A DNA stretch of 34,870 nt, taken from Azohydromonas aeria (GTDB lineage Bacteria; Pseudomonadota; Gammaproteobacteria; Burkholderiales; Burkholderiaceae_C). This document shows positions 1 through 7,224 of the stretch, piece by piece; positions within the stretch are counted from its first letter, which is position 1; the number at the start of each line of letters is the position of its first letter. Under the pieces are notes generated by a model. The model worked only from the letters and a program-made list of their open reading frames with translations, was not told where the DNA came from and did no database searches. The stretch covers positions 1-34,870 of the forward strand of contig NZ_VIDQ01000077.1 of the NCBI RefSeq assembly GCF_009760915.1, in the 5' to 3' direction. The position numbers and the translations under genes are program-made.

Positions 1-1560
1 TGGGCGCTGCCCGAAGGGCTGCTGCACGGCAACGACGACGCGGCCGTGTACGACTGGATGCGGCAAAGCGTGGTGGACCCGGTGCGCTACCAGCTGCGCC
101 TGGACGCCGTGCGCGAGGCCGCGCTCATGCACGCCAGCGACCGGCTGCGCCTGCGCTCGGGCCAGGTCGTCGAGCGCGTGACGCAGCCGCAGTGGATGAA
201 CGGCCGCGCCATGGGGCGGGTGTACTCGTTTCGCGACCTGAGCGAGCGCATCGCCGCCGACCAGCGCATCGAGCGGCTGGCCAGCACCGACGCGCTCACC
301 GGGCTGATGAACCGCGCGCAGTTCGGCGACGCGGTGGCGCGCGCCGTGGCGGCCGAGCCGCCGCGCCACGAGCCGTTCGCGGTGCTGGTGCTGGACCTGG
401 ACCACTTCAAGCATGTCAACGACAGCCTGGGCCACCACGGCGGCGACCGGGTGCTGTGCGAGATGCGCACGCGGCTGCAGCAGGGCGTGCGCGAGGGCGA
501 CATGGTGGCGCGGCTGGGCGGCGACCAGTTCGCGCTGCTGGTGCGCGGCTGCGACGCGCGCGGTGCGGAGCTGGCCGCGGCCCGCGTGCTGGAGGCCGTG
601 GCGCGGCCGCTGACGCTCGAAGGCTCGGAGTTCACGCTGACGTGCAGCATCGGCATCGCGCTGCACCCGATGGACGGCGCCAGCGCCGACGAGCTGCTGC
701 GCCATGCCGAGACGGCCATGCAGCGCGCCAAGGCCGGCGGGCGCTCGGCCTACCGGCTGCACCACCCGCTGCAGCCCTCGATCGATGCGCGCTCGCGCAT
801 CCGGCTGGACCACGCCATGCGGCTGGCGCTGGCCAGCCAGCGCTTCCGGCTCACCTACCAGCCCCAGTACGAGCTGTGCAATGGGCGCCTGGTGGGCGTG
901 GAGGCGCTCATCCGCTGGCACGACCCCGAGCGCGGCGGCGACATCCCGCCGGCGGAGTTCATTCCCGTGGCCGAGGCCAGCGGCTTCATCGTCGCCATCG
1001 GCGAGTGGGTGCTGGCGCAGGCGGTGCAGCAGGCCGCGCGCTGGCACCGCCAGGGCTTGCCGCTGCCGGTGGCGGTCAACGTCTCGGCGCTGCAGTTCCA
1101 GCAGCCGTACTTCGTGGACCAGGTGCAGGCGGTGCTGGAGACGGCCGGGCTGCCGGCGCAGCTGCTGGAGCTCGAGCTCACCGAGAGCCTGCTGCTGCAC
1201 GACGCGGAGGAGACGCTCTCGCGGCTGCAGGCGCTGGCGCGGCTGGGAGTGCGGCTGGCGGTGGACGACTTCGGCACCGGCTACTCCAGCCTGGCCTACC
1301 TGAAGCGTTTCCCCATCAACAAGCTCAAGATCGACCGCGGCTTCGTGCGCGGCCTGCCCGGCGACGACAGCGACGCGGCCATCGTGCGCGCCATCGTGCA
1401 GATGGCGCGGGCGCTGGAGCTGCGCGTCATCGCCGAGGGCGTGGAGACGGCGGCGCAGCGCGAGTTCCTGGCGCACGCCGGCTGCCACGAGGGGCAGGGC
1501 TACCTGTGGTCGCCGGCGCTCGAGGCCGAGCTGCTGCAGCAGCCGCCGCCGCCGGGCTGA
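1..1560 (+). CDS. PAS-GGDEF-EAL cyclic-di-GMP signalling protein (5' end cut off)
   Basis: The reading frame is open from the first base, so the N-terminus lies outside the window; 519 residues are visible. The first ~80 residues look like the end of a PAS-type sensor, ending in the linker FRDLSERIAADQRIERL. A GGDEF domain follows (residues ~95-250) with signature GGDQF at 517-531: the fourth position is Gln instead of Glu, which should weaken or abolish diguanylate cyclase activity. The inhibitory RxxD site is kept, exactly five residues upstream (REGD). The EAL domain (~265-510) looks complete: EALIRW, the Asn of VNVSALQF, LTES, DDFGTGYSSL, the Lys of NKLKIDR and IAEGVET. The likely role is therefore hydrolysis of cyclic-di-GMP, with the degenerate GGDEF domain as a regulatory unit. 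The family is certain; net activity is inferred from motifs. Confidence 0.93.
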   Translation, partial: WALPEGLLHGNDDAAVYDWMRQSVVDPVRYQLRLDAVREAALMHASDRLRLRSGQVVERVTQPQWMNGRAMGRVYSFRDLSERIAADQRIERLASTDALTGLMNRAQFGDAVARAVAAEPPRHEPFAVLVLDLDHFKHVNDSLGHHGGDRVLCEMRTRLQQGVREGDMVARLGGDQFALLVRGCDARGAELAAARVLEAVARPLTLEGSEFTLTCSIGIALHPMDGASADELLRHAETAMQRAKAGGRSAYRLHHPLQPSIDARSRIRLDHAMRLALASQRFRLTYQPQYELCNGRLVGVEALIRWHDPERGGDIPPAEFIPVAEASGFIVAIGEWVLAQAVQQAARWHRQGLPLPVAVNVSALQFQQPYFVDQVQAVLETAGLPAQLLELELTESLLLHDAEETLSRLQALARLGVRLAVDDFGTGYSSLAYLKRFPINKLKIDRGFVRGLPGDDSDAAIVRAIVQMARALELRVIAEGVETAAQREFLAHAGCHEGQGYLWSPALEAELLQQPPPPG

Positions 1561-1590
1561 ATCCCGGGCCGCGCGGCGGCAGCGGCGTCT

Positions 1591-1604
1591 CCCCCGCACG
1601 GGGG
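1591..1604. terminator. Short GC hairpin after the EAL gene
   Basis: CCCCCG-CA-CGGGGG is a perfect inverted repeat 30 bases after the stop codon. There is no T-run behind it (only TT), so it is a weak candidate terminator or mRNA 3'-end hairpin. Confidence 0.3.
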
Positions 1605-1680
1605 TTCGACCTGGGCACGCACATTGCGAGGCCGCGCGCTTTCTCCCAGGATGGGACACCCCACTGCCCTGAAGCGCCCC

Positions 1681-2934
1681 ATGCCGACGCTCGAAACCCT
1701 GGTCGAACGCAAGATCTCCACGCTGCAGCCGCCGCTGGCGGTGACGCTGCCCGGCGGGCGGCGGCTGGGCCCGCTGCAGGCCGGCGTGACGCTGGCGCTG
1801 CGCGACCTGCGCTCGCTGGCGCACCTGGCCACGGGCCAGATCGGCCGCGTGGCCGAGGACTACGTCGAGCACCGGCTGGACATCGGCGGCAGCCCGCGCG
1901 ACGTGATGCGGCTGGCGGTGCAGCTCATCGCCGCCGACCCCACGCGCGGCGAGGCGCGCTCGCCGCTGGGAGCCTGGCGCGCGCTGCTCGACGCGGGCCG
2001 CGCGCTGGCGCGCCACACGCCCGAGGCCGACGCGCGCCAGGTGCAGTTCCACTACGACGTCTCCGACGACTTCTACGCGCTGTGGCTCGACCCCAGGCGC
2101 GTCTACTCCTGCGCCTATTTCCGCGACGCCGCCATGACGCTGGCGCAGGCGCAGGAGGCCAAGCTCGACCACATCTGCCGCAAGCTGCTGCTGCGCGAGG
2201 GCGAGCGCTTCCTGGACATCGGCGCGGGCTGGGGTGGGCTGCTGCTGTGGGCGGCCGAGCGCTACGGCGTGCGCGCCCACGGCATCACGCTGTCGAAGAA
2301 CCAGCATGCCCACGTCAACCGGCTCATCGAGGAGAGGGGCCTGCGCGGGCGGGTGCGCATGGAGCTGCTGGACTACCGCGCGCTGCCCGAGGACGAGCCC
2401 TTCGACAAGATCGCCTCGGTGGGCATGTTCGAGCACGTGGGGCGCGCGCAGCTGCCGACCTACTTCGCCAAGATCCACCGCCTGCTCAAGCCCGGCGGGC
2501 TGCTCATGAACCACGGCATCACCGCCGGCGGCACGCGCAACCGCCAGCTCGGCGCGGGCATCGGCGACTTCATCCAGCGCTACATCTTTCCCGGCGGCGA
2601 GCTGCTGCACGTCTCTCACGTGCTGCGCGACATGGCCGACGCCGGGCTGGAGATGGTGGACACCGAGAACCTGCGCCCGCACTACGCGCGCACGCTGTGG
2701 GCCTGGTCGGACGCGCTGGAGGCCTGCCGTGCCCGGGCCGAAGCCGTGGCCGGCGAGCGCGTGGTGCGCGCCTACCGGCTGTACCTGGCCGGCAGCGCCG
2801 CGAGCTTCGAGCAGGGCTGGCTGTCGCTGCACCAGATGCTGGCCAGCCGCCCCAGCGGCGACACCGACGACGGGCCGATGCGCGGCGCACAATCGGCCTA
2901 TCCCTTCAACCGCGACTACATGGCGAAGCGATGA
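1681..2934 (+). CDS. cfa: Cyclopropane-fatty-acyl-phospholipid synthase
   Basis: 417 residues, close to the family norm. The enzyme transfers a methylene group from S-adenosylmethionine to the double bond of unsaturated acyl chains in membrane phospholipids, usually in stress or stationary phase. Visible family landmarks are HYDVSDDFYALWLD and the SCAYF segment, the SAM-binding loop FLDIGAGWGGLLLWAAE, SVGMFEHVG and NHGITAGG. I chose the ATG at 1681 (MPTLETLVER) because the protein resembles the family from there; the frame stays open upstream with an ATG at 1651 and a TTG at 1624, and no start has a good Shine-Dalgarno sequence. The stop overlaps the start of the next gene (ATGA), so the two are probably co-translated. 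Confidence 0.93.
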   Translation: MPTLETLVERKISTLQPPLAVTLPGGRRLGPLQAGVTLALRDLRSLAHLATGQIGRVAEDYVEHRLDIGGSPRDVMRLAVQLIAADPTRGEARSPLGAWRALLDAGRALARHTPEADARQVQFHYDVSDDFYALWLDPRRVYSCAYFRDAAMTLAQAQEAKLDHICRKLLLREGERFLDIGAGWGGLLLWAAERYGVRAHGITLSKNQHAHVNRLIEERGLRGRVRMELLDYRALPEDEPFDKIASVGMFEHVGRAQLPTYFAKIHRLLKPGGLLMNHGITAGGTRNRQLGAGIGDFIQRYIFPGGELLHVSHVLRDMADAGLEMVDTENLRPHYARTLWAWSDALEACRARAEAVAGERVVRAYRLYLAGSAASFEQGWLSLHQMLASRPSGDTDDGPMRGAQSAYPFNRDYMAKR

Positions 2935-3254
2935 TCTACAAGTTCAAGTCCAAGGCGGCGGGCGACGTGGTGATGCTGGGTGTCAACGGCGACCACCTGC
3001 TGCGGATCATGGGCCGCGAGCCCTCGGCGCAGGGCATCTTCGAGGTCGAGCACATGCCGCGGCTGCGCGCGGCGCTGGAGCAGGCCGTGGCGGCGGAGGA
3101 GGCCGCGCGCGCGCAGGCCGAGGCTGAGGCCGCCGCCGAAGGCCGGCAGCTGCCGCCGCACGACGGCGTGGGCCTGCGCCAGCGCGTGTGGCCGCTGGTG
3201 GAGATGATGAAGCGCGCCGAGGCGGCGAACTACCCGATCGTCTGGGGCGTGTGA
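2931..3254 (+). CDS. DUF1840 family protein
   Basis: 107 residues beginning MIYKFKSKAAGDVVML, which matches the DUF1840 family of small cytoplasmic proteins common in Betaproteobacteria; its function is not known. The middle (~residues 45-75) is a charged Ala/Glu-rich helix. The C-terminal part has PLVEMMKRAEAANYPIVWGV, the most conserved part of the family as I recall it. Translation starts inside the stop codon of cfa (ATGA at 2931-2934), so it is almost certainly in the same operon, but a link to lipid modification is only inferred from position. Confidence 0.85.
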   Translation: MIYKFKSKAAGDVVMLGVNGDHLLRIMGREPSAQGIFEVEHMPRLRAALEQAVAAEEAARAQAEAEAAAEGRQLPPHDGVGLRQRVWPLVEMMKRAEAANYPIVWGV

Positions 3255-3365
3255 GCGGCGCGCCTGGAGGCCGCCGCTGCGGCCCTGCGCCCGGCCCGCG
3301 CCGCAACGCATTCCGCCGCGCACCCGGCCAATGAACCACTGATGAGAACGAATGAGGAGAGCGTC

Positions 3366-3998
3366 ATGAAACTCTGGAGCGACAGCTGGGCCGATGGCGG
3401 GCGCATTCCCGAGCGCTTTGCCGCCGGGCGCATCGAGGGCGAGGGCGTGGGCTTCGCCGCCAACGTCAATCCGCACCTGGCCTGGAGCGGCGTGCCCGCG
3501 GGCACCTGCTCGCTGGCGCTGGTGTGCCACGACCCGGACGTGCCCAGCCGCGGCGACGACGTCAACCAGGCCGACCGCGAAGTCCCGGCCGAGCTGCCGC
3601 GCGTGGACTTCTTCCACTGGCTGCTGGTGGACCTGCCGCCCACGCTCACCGAGATCGGCGAGGGCCAGTTCAGCAGCGGCTTCACCGCGCGCGGCAAGCC
3701 CGGGCCGGCGGCGCCGCACGGCGCGCGCCAGGGCCTCAACGACTACACCGGCTGGTTCGCCGGCGACGCGCAAATGGCCGGCAACTACTTCGGGTATGAC
3801 GGCCCCTTCCCGCCCTTCAACGACGCGCTGCTGCACCATTACGTGTTCACGCTCTACGCGCTGTCGGTGCCGCGCTTGGCGGTGGAGGGGGCCTTCACCG
3901 GTGCCCAGGTCCGCGCCGCACTGACTCCCCACGTGCTGGCCGAGGCCAGCTTCAGCGGCACCTACACGCTCAACCGGCGGCTGCTGGCGCAGCCCTGA
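3366..3998 (+). CDS. YbhB/YbcL family (Raf kinase inhibitor-like, PEBP) protein
   Basis: 210 residues. The PEBP fold is recognisable from HLAWSGVPAGTCSLALVCHDPDVP near the N-terminus (given here in part: DPDVP ligand-pocket motif), FFHWLLVDLPP, and the GYDGPFPP segment near residue 140. PEBP proteins have a small anion-binding pocket; the bacterial role is unclear. It is longer than E. coli YbhB because of inserts around residues 60-80 and 110-135. The start at 3366 has a good AGGAG ribosome site (about 3353) at proper spacing; an upstream in-frame ATG at 3342 lacks one. No signal peptide is visible, so a cytoplasmic location is likely. It stands alone. Confidence 0.88.
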   Translation: MKLWSDSWADGGRIPERFAAGRIEGEGVGFAANVNPHLAWSGVPAGTCSLALVCHDPDVPSRGDDVNQADREVPAELPRVDFFHWLLVDLPPTLTEIGEGQFSSGFTARGKPGPAAPHGARQGLNDYTGWFAGDAQMAGNYFGYDGPFPPFNDALLHHYVFTLYALSVPRLAVEGAFTGAQVRAALTPHVLAEASFSGTYTLNRRLLAQP

Positions 3999-4042
3999 AA
4001 CCCGCCGCGCCTCCGTGCGCGCGCCGCCGCAAAGGAATTCCC

Positions 4043-4681
4043 CTGGACGCCACCCGCATCATTGCCATCCGCCACGGCGAGACCGACTGGAACGCCGACA
4101 CGCGCATCCAGGGCCACACCGACATCCCGCTCAACGCCACGGGCCGCTGGCAGGCGCAGTGCCTGGCGCAGGCGCTGGCCGGGGAGGCGCTGGACGCGGT
4201 CTATGCCAGCGACCTGGGCCGGGCGCTGGAGACGGCCGCCGCCTTCGCGCAGGCCGCCGGGCTGCCGGTGCAGGCCGAGCCGGGGCTGCGCGAGCGCCGC
4301 TTCGGGCATTTCGAGGGGCTGCGCTTCGACGAGATCGAGCAGCGCTGGCCCGAGCAGAGCCAGCGCTGGCGCCGGCGCGACCCGGACTTCGGCCCCGAGG
4401 GCGGCGAGACGCTGCGCGAGTTCTACGAGCGCTGCGTGACCGTGGCCGGACAGCTTGCCGCGCGCCATGCCGGGCAGTGCATCGCGCTGGTGGCGCACGG
4501 CGGCGTGCTCGACTGCCTCTACCGCGCCGCGACGCGGCTGGACCTGCAGGCGCCGCGCACCTGGCAGGTCGGCAATGCCAGCGTCAACCGGCTGCTGCAC
4601 ACGCCGCAGGGCTTCATGCTGGTGGGCTGGAGCGACGACACGCACCTGGCGCGGCCGGCGCTCGACGAGTCAGCCGCCTGA
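4043..4681 (+). CDS. Histidine phosphatase (phosphoglycerate mutase-like), apparent CTG start
   Basis: 212 residues. The N-terminal RHGETDWN motif carries the phospho-accepting histidine, followed by the RIQGHTDIPLN loop, ASDLGRALETA, the acid-residue region RERRFGHFEGL, and the second catalytic histidine in VAHGG. This is the branch that includes alpha-ribazole phosphatase- and GpmB-like enzymes; the substrate cannot be read from sequence. The start is odd: in this frame the only codon near the natural N-terminus is CTG at 4043, giving DATRIIAIRHGE, and it is preceded by a perfect AAAGGA ribosome site at 4031-4036 with a 6-base gap. ATT at 4037 is the only other unusual option; the first in-frame ATG (4268) would remove the catalytic histidine. 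Confidence 0.88.
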   Translation: MDATRIIAIRHGETDWNADTRIQGHTDIPLNATGRWQAQCLAQALAGEALDAVYASDLGRALETAAAFAQAAGLPVQAEPGLRERRFGHFEGLRFDEIEQRWPEQSQRWRRRDPDFGPEGGETLREFYERCVTVAGQLAARHAGQCIALVAHGGVLDCLYRAATRLDLQAPRTWQVGNASVNRLLHTPQGFMLVGWSDDTHLARPALDESAA

Positions 4682-4691
4682 GCAGGCGCTC

Positions 4692-4709
4692 CCGGCGCCC
4701 TTGCGCCGG
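4692..4709 (+). terminator. Hairpin after the histidine phosphatase
   Basis: CCGGCGC-CCTT-GCGCCGG starts 11 bases after the stop codon. The stem is perfect, but no T-run follows, so it is only a possible terminator. Confidence 0.35.
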
Positions 4710-4809
4710 CGCCGTTGCCGCCGTCCCGGTGGTTTTCCCGTCGCCCGCCTGGGGGACGCGCGGGCCGAGCCCGCTGCCGCGCCGCCACTGCCCTGGCCAC
4801 ACTGCGGCC

Positions 4810-5265
4810 ATGGCGCAAGCAAATGTTTCCTTCCCTGGTTGCTGCCGTGCCGGTGCCGGCATGGGCTTCACGCTGGTGGAGATGGTGGTGGCCCTGGCCA
4901 TCGCCGCGGTGGTGGCCGCCATGGCCTACCCGTCCTACATGTCGCAGCTGCGCAAGAGCCGGCGCGCCGACGCGGCGATCGCGCTGATGCAGGTGGAGCA
5001 GGCGCAGGAGCGCTGGCGCGGCGCCCATCCCGGCTACGCCCTGGAGCTGGGCGCGCCACCGCCGCTGGGCCTGGGCCTGGGCGCGGCCAGCGCCAGCGGC
5101 TACTACCTGCTGGCCGTCACCGCGGCCGACGCCACGGGCTACGCCGTCACGGCCACCGCCGTGCCGGGCTCAAGCCAGGCCGGCGATGCCGGCTGCACCA
5201 CACTGGCCGTCACGGTGCGCCACGGCAACGCGCTGCGCACGCCGGCGCAGTGCTGGAGCCGCTGA
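4810..5265 (+). CDS. Type IV pilin-like protein (PilE-type minor pilin)
   Basis: 151 residues from the ATG at 4810. It carries a prepilin peptidase site, MG|FTLVEMVVALAIAAVVA, with the required Glu at position 5 of the mature chain and a hydrophobic helix of about 20 residues, then QLRKSRRADA typical of PilE-like pilins. The C-terminal half contains two cysteines (GDAGCTT and PAQCWS), likely the D-region disulfide. Starting at 4810 gives a 17-residue leader with two Cys; an alternative ATG at 4861 would leave a two-residue leader. The ATG at 4810 follows a weak -10-like CACACT by six bases. No other pilus gene is nearby, so it is either a scattered minor pilin or a pseudopilin. Confidence 0.85.
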   Translation: MAQANVSFPGCCRAGAGMGFTLVEMVVALAIAAVVAAMAYPSYMSQLRKSRRADAAIALMQVEQAQERWRGAHPGYALELGAPPPLGLGLGAASASGYYLLAVTAADATGYAVTATAVPGSSQAGDAGCTTLAVTVRHGNALRTPAQCWSR

Positions 5266-5327
5266 AAGCCCGCGCGGGCCGGACGCCAGTTCGCGGGCTG
5301 GCTGCGCATCACGCCGGGCCCACCTCG

Positions 5328-5487
5328 CCCCGATGGGGGAGGCGGCATCCCCCTTCGGGGTGATTTCGCATGCAACCAAGAAATGGCCTGCAGCGGTATG
5401 CCGTTTTGTCGTGACATCCGTCACGCCCGTGGTGGCCGGGATGACAGGGTTTGTCCCTACAGGACATTCCCGCGGTTTTGATCCGCG
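5328..5487. repeat. Run of four inverted repeats upstream of the iclR gene
   Basis: The 287-base gap 5266-5552 holds four inverted repeats in a row: CCCCGATGGGGGA/TCCCCCTTCGGGG (5328-5340 and 5348-5360, one central mismatch, 7-base loop); CGTGAC-ATCC-GTCACG (5410-5425); TGTCC-CTACA-GGACA (5452-5466); CGCGG-N7-CCGCG (5471-5487). The stretch after 5360 is less GC-rich than the flanking genes. It may be a REP-like intergenic element, a terminator for the pilin gene, operators for the importer operon, or a mixture. I cannot name a repeat family with certainty. Confidence 0.5.
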
Positions 5488-5533
5488 ACAGGTGACAGCG
5501 CGGCTGCAAGTGCCGACCATCCGGTTCCGTCTA

Positions 5534-5558
5534 TTGAATCAAGTTCAGCAGATTGAAC
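5534..5558. promoter_or_regulatory. Possible operator for the IclR regulator
   Basis: Three half-sites of the form TTGAA/GTTCA alternate in orientation with roughly equal spacing: TTGAA at 5534, GTTCA at 5543 and TTGAAC at 5553. The last two form GTTCA-N6-TGAAC across the proposed TTG start codon. This could be an autoregulatory site; support is from pattern only. Confidence 0.3.
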
Positions 5559-6449
5559 AACACCGCCTCCCTCGCCAGCCGTGCACGCCCGGGCACCGCG
5601 CATGCCGCGGCCGCTTCGCCGGCTGCCGCCGCCGTGCCGGCGCAGCCGGCGCTGGTGCCCGCCGTGGCCCGGGCGCTGACGCTGCTGGAGCGCATTGCGC
5701 AGGCGCGCACGCCGCTGACGCTGGCGCGGCTAGCGGCGGACCTGGGCTATCCCAAGAGCAGCGTGCACGGGCTGTGCAACACGCTGCTGAGCTTCGGCTA
5801 CCTGCGCCGCCAGGCCGACGGTGCCTTTCTCATCGGCGCGCGCGTGATGGGGCTGGCCGAGGCGTTCGTGAGCGGCACGCAGGTCACCGACGAGTTCAAC
5901 GCGCTGTGGCAGACCGCGCACGGCGGCGCGCACGACGAGACGATCATCCTGTCGGTGCTCAACGGCGCCGACGTGGTGTACGTGGCCGCGCGCCCGGGCC
6001 GGCGCCCGCTGGGCCTGGCCTTCAACGTGGGCATGCGGTTGCCTGCGCACCTGGCGGCCACGGGCAAGGCGATGCTGGCCTACCAGCCGGCCGGGCGGCT
6101 GGAGCAGATTTTCAAGTCGGAGCCTCTGGCGCGCATGTCGGGCAAGGGGCCGCTGACGCGCGCCGCGCTCAAGCGCGAGCTGCGCGCCACGCGCGAGCGC
6201 GGCTACAGCATCGACGACGAGGGCGTGCGCGAGGGCGTGTACTGCATGGGCGCGCCCGTCTTCGACGCCACGGGCCAGGCCGTGGCCGGCGTGGGCGTTT
6301 GCATCAACAAGAGCATGCTCGGCACCGACGGCGGTGCGCGGCACCTGCAGGTGGTGCTGGGCACGGCGCGCGAGCTCACGCAGCGGCTCGGTGGCGCGGT
6401 GCCGCCGGCTCCCCCGAGTGACAACGTCAGGCAAGGAGGCGGCGCATGA
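5553..6449 (+). CDS. IclR-family transcriptional regulator
   Basis: About 298 residues. An Ala/Pro-rich N-terminal tail of ~40 residues precedes a winged helix-turn-helix (VARALTLLERIAQ, then LARLAADLGYPKSSVHGLCN; residues ~40-95). The C-terminal IclR effector domain (~115-280) has the usual GMRLPAHLAATGKAMLAY segment. A TGA at 5535 limits the start: TTG at 5553 is the most upstream option, GTG at 5634 a shorter one that still keeps the whole DNA-binding domain; neither has a convincing ribosome site. The stop overlaps the start of livG (ATGA at 6446), so the regulator is co-transcribed with the importer and probably controls it. IclR proteins often sense aromatic or short organic acids; the ligand here is unknown. 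Confidence 0.9.
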   Translation: MNNTASLASRARPGTAHAAAASPAAAAVPAQPALVPAVARALTLLERIAQARTPLTLARLAADLGYPKSSVHGLCNTLLSFGYLRRQADGAFLIGARVMGLAEAFVSGTQVTDEFNALWQTAHGGAHDETIILSVLNGADVVYVAARPGRRPLGLAFNVGMRLPAHLAATGKAMLAYQPAGRLEQIFKSEPLARMSGKGPLTRAALKRELRATRERGYSIDDEGVREGVYCMGAPVFDATGQAVAGVGVCINKSMLGTDGGARHLQVVLGTARELTQRLGGAVPPAPPSDNVRQGGGA

Positions 6450-7222
6450 GCGGCGAATACATCCTGGAAACCCAGGACCTCACCCGCGAATTCAAGGGCT
6501 TTGTCGCGGTCAACAAGGTCAACCTGCGCGTCAAGCGCGGCACCATCCACGCCCTGATCGGGCCCAACGGCGCGGGCAAGACCACCTGCTTCAACCTGCT
6601 GACGAAGTTCCTGCAGCCCAGTTCCGGGCGCATCTTCTTCGAGGGCACCGACATCACGCGCGACGCGCCGGCGCAGGTGGCGCGCCGCGGCGTGATCCGC
6701 TCCTTCCAGATCTCGGCCGTGTTCCCGCACCTGACGGTGCTGGAGAACGTGCGCGTGGCGCTGCAGCGCAAGCAGATGGGGCCGTCGTTCCAGTTCTGGC
6801 GCTCGGAGCGGCGGCTGAACGTGCTCAACGACCGCGCGCTGGAGCTGCTGCACGCGGTGGACCTGCAGCGCTATGCCGAGCTGCCGGCGGTGGAGCTGAG
6901 CTACGGGCGCAAGCGCTCGCTGGAGATCGCCACCACGCTGGCCATGGAGCCGCGGCTGATGCTGCTCGACGAGCCCACGCAGGGCATGGGCATCGAGGAC
7001 GTGGACCGCATCCGCCAGCTCATCAAGAAGGTGGCCGCGGACCGCACGGTGCTCATGGTCGAGCACAACATGAGCGTGGTGTCGAGCATTGCCGACACCA
7101 TCACGGTGCTGCAGCGCGGCGCCGTGCTGGCCGAGGGGCCGTACGCGCAGGTGTCGGCCAACCCGGCGGTGGTGGAGGCCTACATGGGCAGCGCCAACGT
7201 CGAACTGCAGGGAGCGCACTGA
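6446..7222 (+). CDS. livG: Branched-chain-amino-acid-type ABC importer, ATPase LivG
   Basis: 258 residues, cytoplasmic ATPase of an HAAT-family importer. Motifs are intact: Walker A GPNGAGKTTCFNLL (residues ~43-56), the Q-loop in VIRSFQISAVF, the LivG-type signature ELSYGRKRSLEIA, Walker B RLMLLDEPTQGM and the switch histidine in MVEHNMS. The start overlaps the iclR stop and has a GGAGG site seven bases upstream (6436-6440). With LivF it would form the ATPase pair on the LivHM permeases. HAAT importers carry branched amino acids but also urea, amides and aromatic acids, so the liv name says family, not substrate. Confidence 0.92.
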   Translation: MSGEYILETQDLTREFKGFVAVNKVNLRVKRGTIHALIGPNGAGKTTCFNLLTKFLQPSSGRIFFEGTDITRDAPAQVARRGVIRSFQISAVFPHLTVLENVRVALQRKQMGPSFQFWRSERRLNVLNDRALELLHAVDLQRYAELPAVELSYGRKRSLEIATTLAMEPRLMLLDEPTQGMGIEDVDRIRQLIKKVAADRTVLMVEHNMSVVSSIADTITVLQRGAVLAEGPYAQVSANPAVVEAYMGSANVELQGAH

Positions 7223-7224
7223 CT

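Noticed and set aside
2916..3932. Long minus-strand open frame opposite DUF1840 and the YbhB-like gene
   Set aside because: Low-complexity His/Arg/Gly composition and full overlap with clear plus-strand genes; a by-product of high GC content.
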